Below are positions 5,773 to 7,720 of a stretch of 7,720 bases of DNA, piece after piece. Position 1 is the stretch's first letter, and the number at the start of each line of letters is the position of its first letter. The DNA is taken from the NCBI GenBank assembly GCA_009785545.1, contig WQWD01000109.1, positions 1-7,720 of the forward strand, written 5' to 3'. The DNA comes from Treponema sp. Its GTDB lineage: Bacteria; Spirochaetota; Spirochaetia; Treponematales; Breznakiellaceae. The notes below the pieces were generated by a model. That model searched no databases and had not been told where the DNA came from. It worked only from the letters and a program-made list of their open reading frames with translations. A program made the translations under genes and the position numbers.

Positions 5773-7176
5773 TTATCGTTTCAAGGTTAATAGTTCTTGT
5801 AATAATTGATCTGCTGTCTGAATAGTTCTTGAGTTAGCCTGAAAACCACGTTGAGTTACGATCATATCTACAAATTGATCCGCCATGTCAACGTTTGACA
5901 TCTCTAAAGTTCCCGAAATTATTCTTCCTCTTCCGGCAACACCCGAAGCCCCAATGTTCGCAAGCCCGGAGTTATTTGATTGACGGAAAGCGTTGTCACC
6001 GACTTTTTCAAGTCCTCCCTGATTCGCAAATGTCGCAAGGGCAACCTGACCCAAAACTCTGCTGGTTCCGTTGGAAAAAATACCGTTAATAATGCCGGAT
6101 TGATCAATTCTGAAATTGTCAAGATAACCCATCGTACGCCCATCCTGCTCGACCATTCTGGTTGAACTGGCTTCAGCAAACTGCGTCATTGAATTGGTAA
6201 AACCGCCTACTTCTCCAAGGTTTAAAACAAAGTTTTGCCTAAAAACTGTTCCGTCTTCATTAAGATCGGCGTCAGGTACATCAAAACCTACAAACATCTG
6301 CACATATCCGGCTCCGCCTGATTCATTTCCGTCTTCATCTACAGCGGAAATCAATGTACCGTTATTCGAAAAGTTCAAAGTAAAAACTGTAGCTCCGCCG
6401 GCTTCCGGATCGTCTTCCCCAAAGCCAACTGATGTGTTAGTTGAAATTTCATTCTGCGGATTAACAACAACTTCGGCAGTCCAACTGTTGGGATTTCCCG
6501 GCACTCTTGTAAATTCAACTTGCAGTGTATGAGCTTCTCCAAAAGAGTCAAAAATATAAATTGATGTTGCCCAAGTTGATCTGAAAATCTGATATTCGGT
6601 AGGGTTTTCCGGTAATTCGGGAATACGCTTGTCAAGGTTACAGGCAAAATTGACAATTGTTGTCGCTCTTGCCGGATCTTTTCCGCCTACGGGAATTTCA
6701 AGCTGCTCAACAGGACGGGAAACATCAAGCACTGTAAAGCCGCCGTCTACTTCGTTTGCCATCCAGCCCATTACCCTCATTCCGTTTGCCGGATTAACAA
6801 GAATACCTTCAGCATCAAGTGAGAACGCACCGGCTCTTGTGTAGAGTTGAGTTCCTCTGTCATCAAGAACAAAAAAACCGTTACCTGTAATGGCAAGGTC
6901 TGTCTGAACTCCGGTAGTTTGCAAAGTCCCTTGAATGTGAATTGTATCAATCGAAGCGATTGACATCCCAAGACCGACTTCCCTTGGATTTACGCCGCCT
7001 ACTTCCGCTGTGGGACGTGCAGCACCCTGAAGCTGCTGATACAACATATCATGAAAATTAACACGATTACGCTTAAAACCTGTAGTGTTGATATTGGAAA
7101 TGTTATTACCAATTACATCCATTCTGGTCTGGTGGTTTTGAAGACCGGAAACGCCTGAAAATAATGATCGCATCAT
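5773..7176 (-). CDS. flgE: FlgE, flagellar hook protein
   Basis: Structural subunit of the hook joining motor and filament, here in periplasmic flagella. 467 residues, close to treponemal FlgE and longer than E. coli FlgE. The N-terminal rod/hook signature is present (SLFSGVSGLQNHQTRMDVIG, 4-23; NNISNINTTGFK, 24-35), followed by LAITGNGFFVLDD (94-106) and YTRAGAFSLDAEG (112-124). The C-terminal axial helix is FVDMIVTQRGFQANSRTIQT at about 434-453, followed by ADQLLQELLTLKR. There is no signal peptide, as expected for type III export. Lys166 and Cys179 (NFACNLD) have the 13-residue spacing of the pair that forms the lysinoalanine cross-link in Treponema denticola FlgE. The ribosome site is AAGGGG, about 11 bases before the first of two consecutive ATG codons. 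It starts 23 bp after flgD. Confidence 0.97.
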   Translation of the reverse strand: MMRSLFSGVSGLQNHQTRMDVIGNNISNINTTGFKRNRVNFHDMLYQQLQGAARPTAEVGGVNPREVGLGMSIASIDTIHIQGTLQTTGVQTDLAITGNGFFVLDDRGTQLYTRAGAFSLDAEGILVNPANGMRVMGWMANEVDGGFTVLDVSRPVEQLEIPVGGKDPARATTIVNFACNLDKRIPELPENPTEYQIFRSTWATSIYIFDSFGEAHTLQVEFTRVPGNPNSWTAEVVVNPQNEISTNTSVGFGEDDPEAGGATVFTLNFSNNGTLISAVDEDGNESGGAGYVQMFVGFDVPDADLNEDGTVFRQNFVLNLGEVGGFTNSMTQFAEASSTRMVEQDGRTMGYLDNFRIDQSGIINGIFSNGTSRVLGQVALATFANQGGLEKVGDNAFRQSNNSGLANIGASGVAGRGRIISGTLEMSNVDMADQFVDMIVTQRGFQANSRTIQTADQLLQELLTLKR

Positions 7177-7199
7177 AAAATTAATATCCCCTTATTTGA

Positions 7200-7640
7200 T
7201 TATTCAGCAAAAACCTTGCTGACGTTCTCCCAATTAAAAAAACTACCGTTTACCAAAACTTGAGGCGTTTCACCTCTGGTAACCGCCGAAACCATACCTT
7301 GAATGACACGCTCCCCTTCGATAATTTCCACATTCTTGCCAAGTGCCGAAGACGCTTCGTTCCCAATCAACAAAGAAGTAAGCAGGGAAAATTCTTGCGC
7401 CATCGAGGTCATTTGTTCCAATGTTGAAAACTGAGCCATCTGAGCTATAAACTGCTTGTCTTCCATCGGCGCAGTCGGATCCTGATACGAAAGCTGAGTG
7501 ATGAGAAGTTTCAAAAAATCATCTCTCCCCAAACTTTGCTGCGGCTGCCTTACCGGATTATTACTGATGTTAAAATCACGAACAAAGCTGTCCAGTTGGC
7601 GCATCTCATCAGCGTTTAACCTTGGCATAGATAAATCCAT
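7200..7640 (-). CDS. flgD: FlgD, flagellar hook cap / hook assembly scaffold
   Basis: Capping protein that promotes FlgE polymerisation at the growing hook tip. 146 residues: the conserved N-terminal part (DDFLKLLITQLSYQDPTAPM, 40-59; QFIAQMAQFSTLEQM, 63-77; ALGKNVEI at 99-106) plus a short tail. It lacks most of the C-terminal Ig/Tudor-like region of the roughly 230-residue enterobacterial protein. The short form is usual in spirochaetes (called TapI in T. pallidum), so I do not regard it as truncated. AGGAG five bases before the ATG supports the start. It is first of the flagellar genes seen here and lies 23 bp upstream of flgE. Confidence 0.95.
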   Translation of the reverse strand: MDLSMPRLNADEMRQLDSFVRDFNISNNPVRQPQQSLGRDDFLKLLITQLSYQDPTAPMEDKQFIAQMAQFSTLEQMTSMAQEFSLLTSLLIGNEASSALGKNVEIIEGERVIQGMVSAVTRGETPQVLVNGSFFNWENVSKVFAE

Positions 7641-7720
7641 ACAATCTCCTGTTACTAACCTTAAACTAGTACGATTTTATAACCGCACAAATATATCAAA
7701 TAAAACAACGTTTAAAAAAC
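7641..7720 (-). promoter_or_regulatory. Upstream region of flgD with ribosome binding site
   Basis: 80 A/T-rich bases at the right edge. AGGAG at 7650-7646 is the flgD ribosome site. A TATAAA (7681-7676) is a possible -10 box, but the only TTGATA upstream is 12 bp away, too close for a standard -35. Whether the operon starts here or continues from an upstream gene cannot be decided inside the window. Confidence 0.3.

Noticed and set aside
5895..6656. Several overlapping reading frames on both strands inside flgE
   Set aside because: All lie within the intact FlgE frame, have no ribosome sites and encode no recognisable protein.
1..7720. CRISPR array, tRNA, rRNA, insertion sequence or phage genes
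   Set aside because: No regularly spaced direct repeats, no tRNA-like cloverleaf recognised by eye, and no transposase or phage protein in any frame.

Overview
The window looks like chromosomal DNA from a spirochaete, most likely a Treponema-type organism. The main evidence is the gene order flgD-flgE-flbD-motA-motB, which is the spirochaetal motility operon order, together with the short spirochaetal form of FlgD and a FlgE that carries the Lys/Cys pair of spirochaete hook cross-linking. No phage genes, transposase, CRISPR array, tRNA or rRNA was seen.

Left part (1-2173), mostly minus strand. Positions 1-1560 hold the first 520 codons of mnmG (gidA), a tRNA wobble-uridine modification enzyme that runs off the left edge. 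Upstream of it, also on the minus strand, is a 126-residue membrane-anchored protein (1648-2028) that resembles only the coiled-coil tail of SPFH/prohibitin-like proteins. A 145-bp divergent intergenic region follows. It holds a Shine-Dalgarno site for the small gene, a 23-bp dyad and a near-consensus sigma-70-type promoter for the next gene.

Middle (2174-3883), plus strand: fhs (formate-tetrahydrofolate ligase), complete, 569 codons. It feeds formate into the one-carbon folate pool. Its promoter is so close to the ATG that the mRNA should be leaderless. mnmG has a similarly placed TATAAT box.

Right part (3884-7640), minus strand: flagellar genes transcribed right to left. FlgD (hook cap) guides assembly of FlgE (hook), FlbD is a small conserved flagellar protein, and MotA/MotB form the ion-driven stator of the periplasmic flagella. 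The first four genes are packed with gaps of 4-23 bp. motA and motB are instead separated by 141 bp containing a cluster of palindromes that looks like a small non-coding repeat. The operon appears to end at motB: its stop codon abuts the fhs stop codon with no base between them, and fliL, which commonly follows motB in treponemes, is not next.

Most of the window is ordinary conserved biology. The points most worth a second look are the palindromic repeat inside the motA-motB junction, the two probable leaderless genes, the operator-like dyad, the miniature SPFH-tail protein and sequence variation in the FTHFS signatures.
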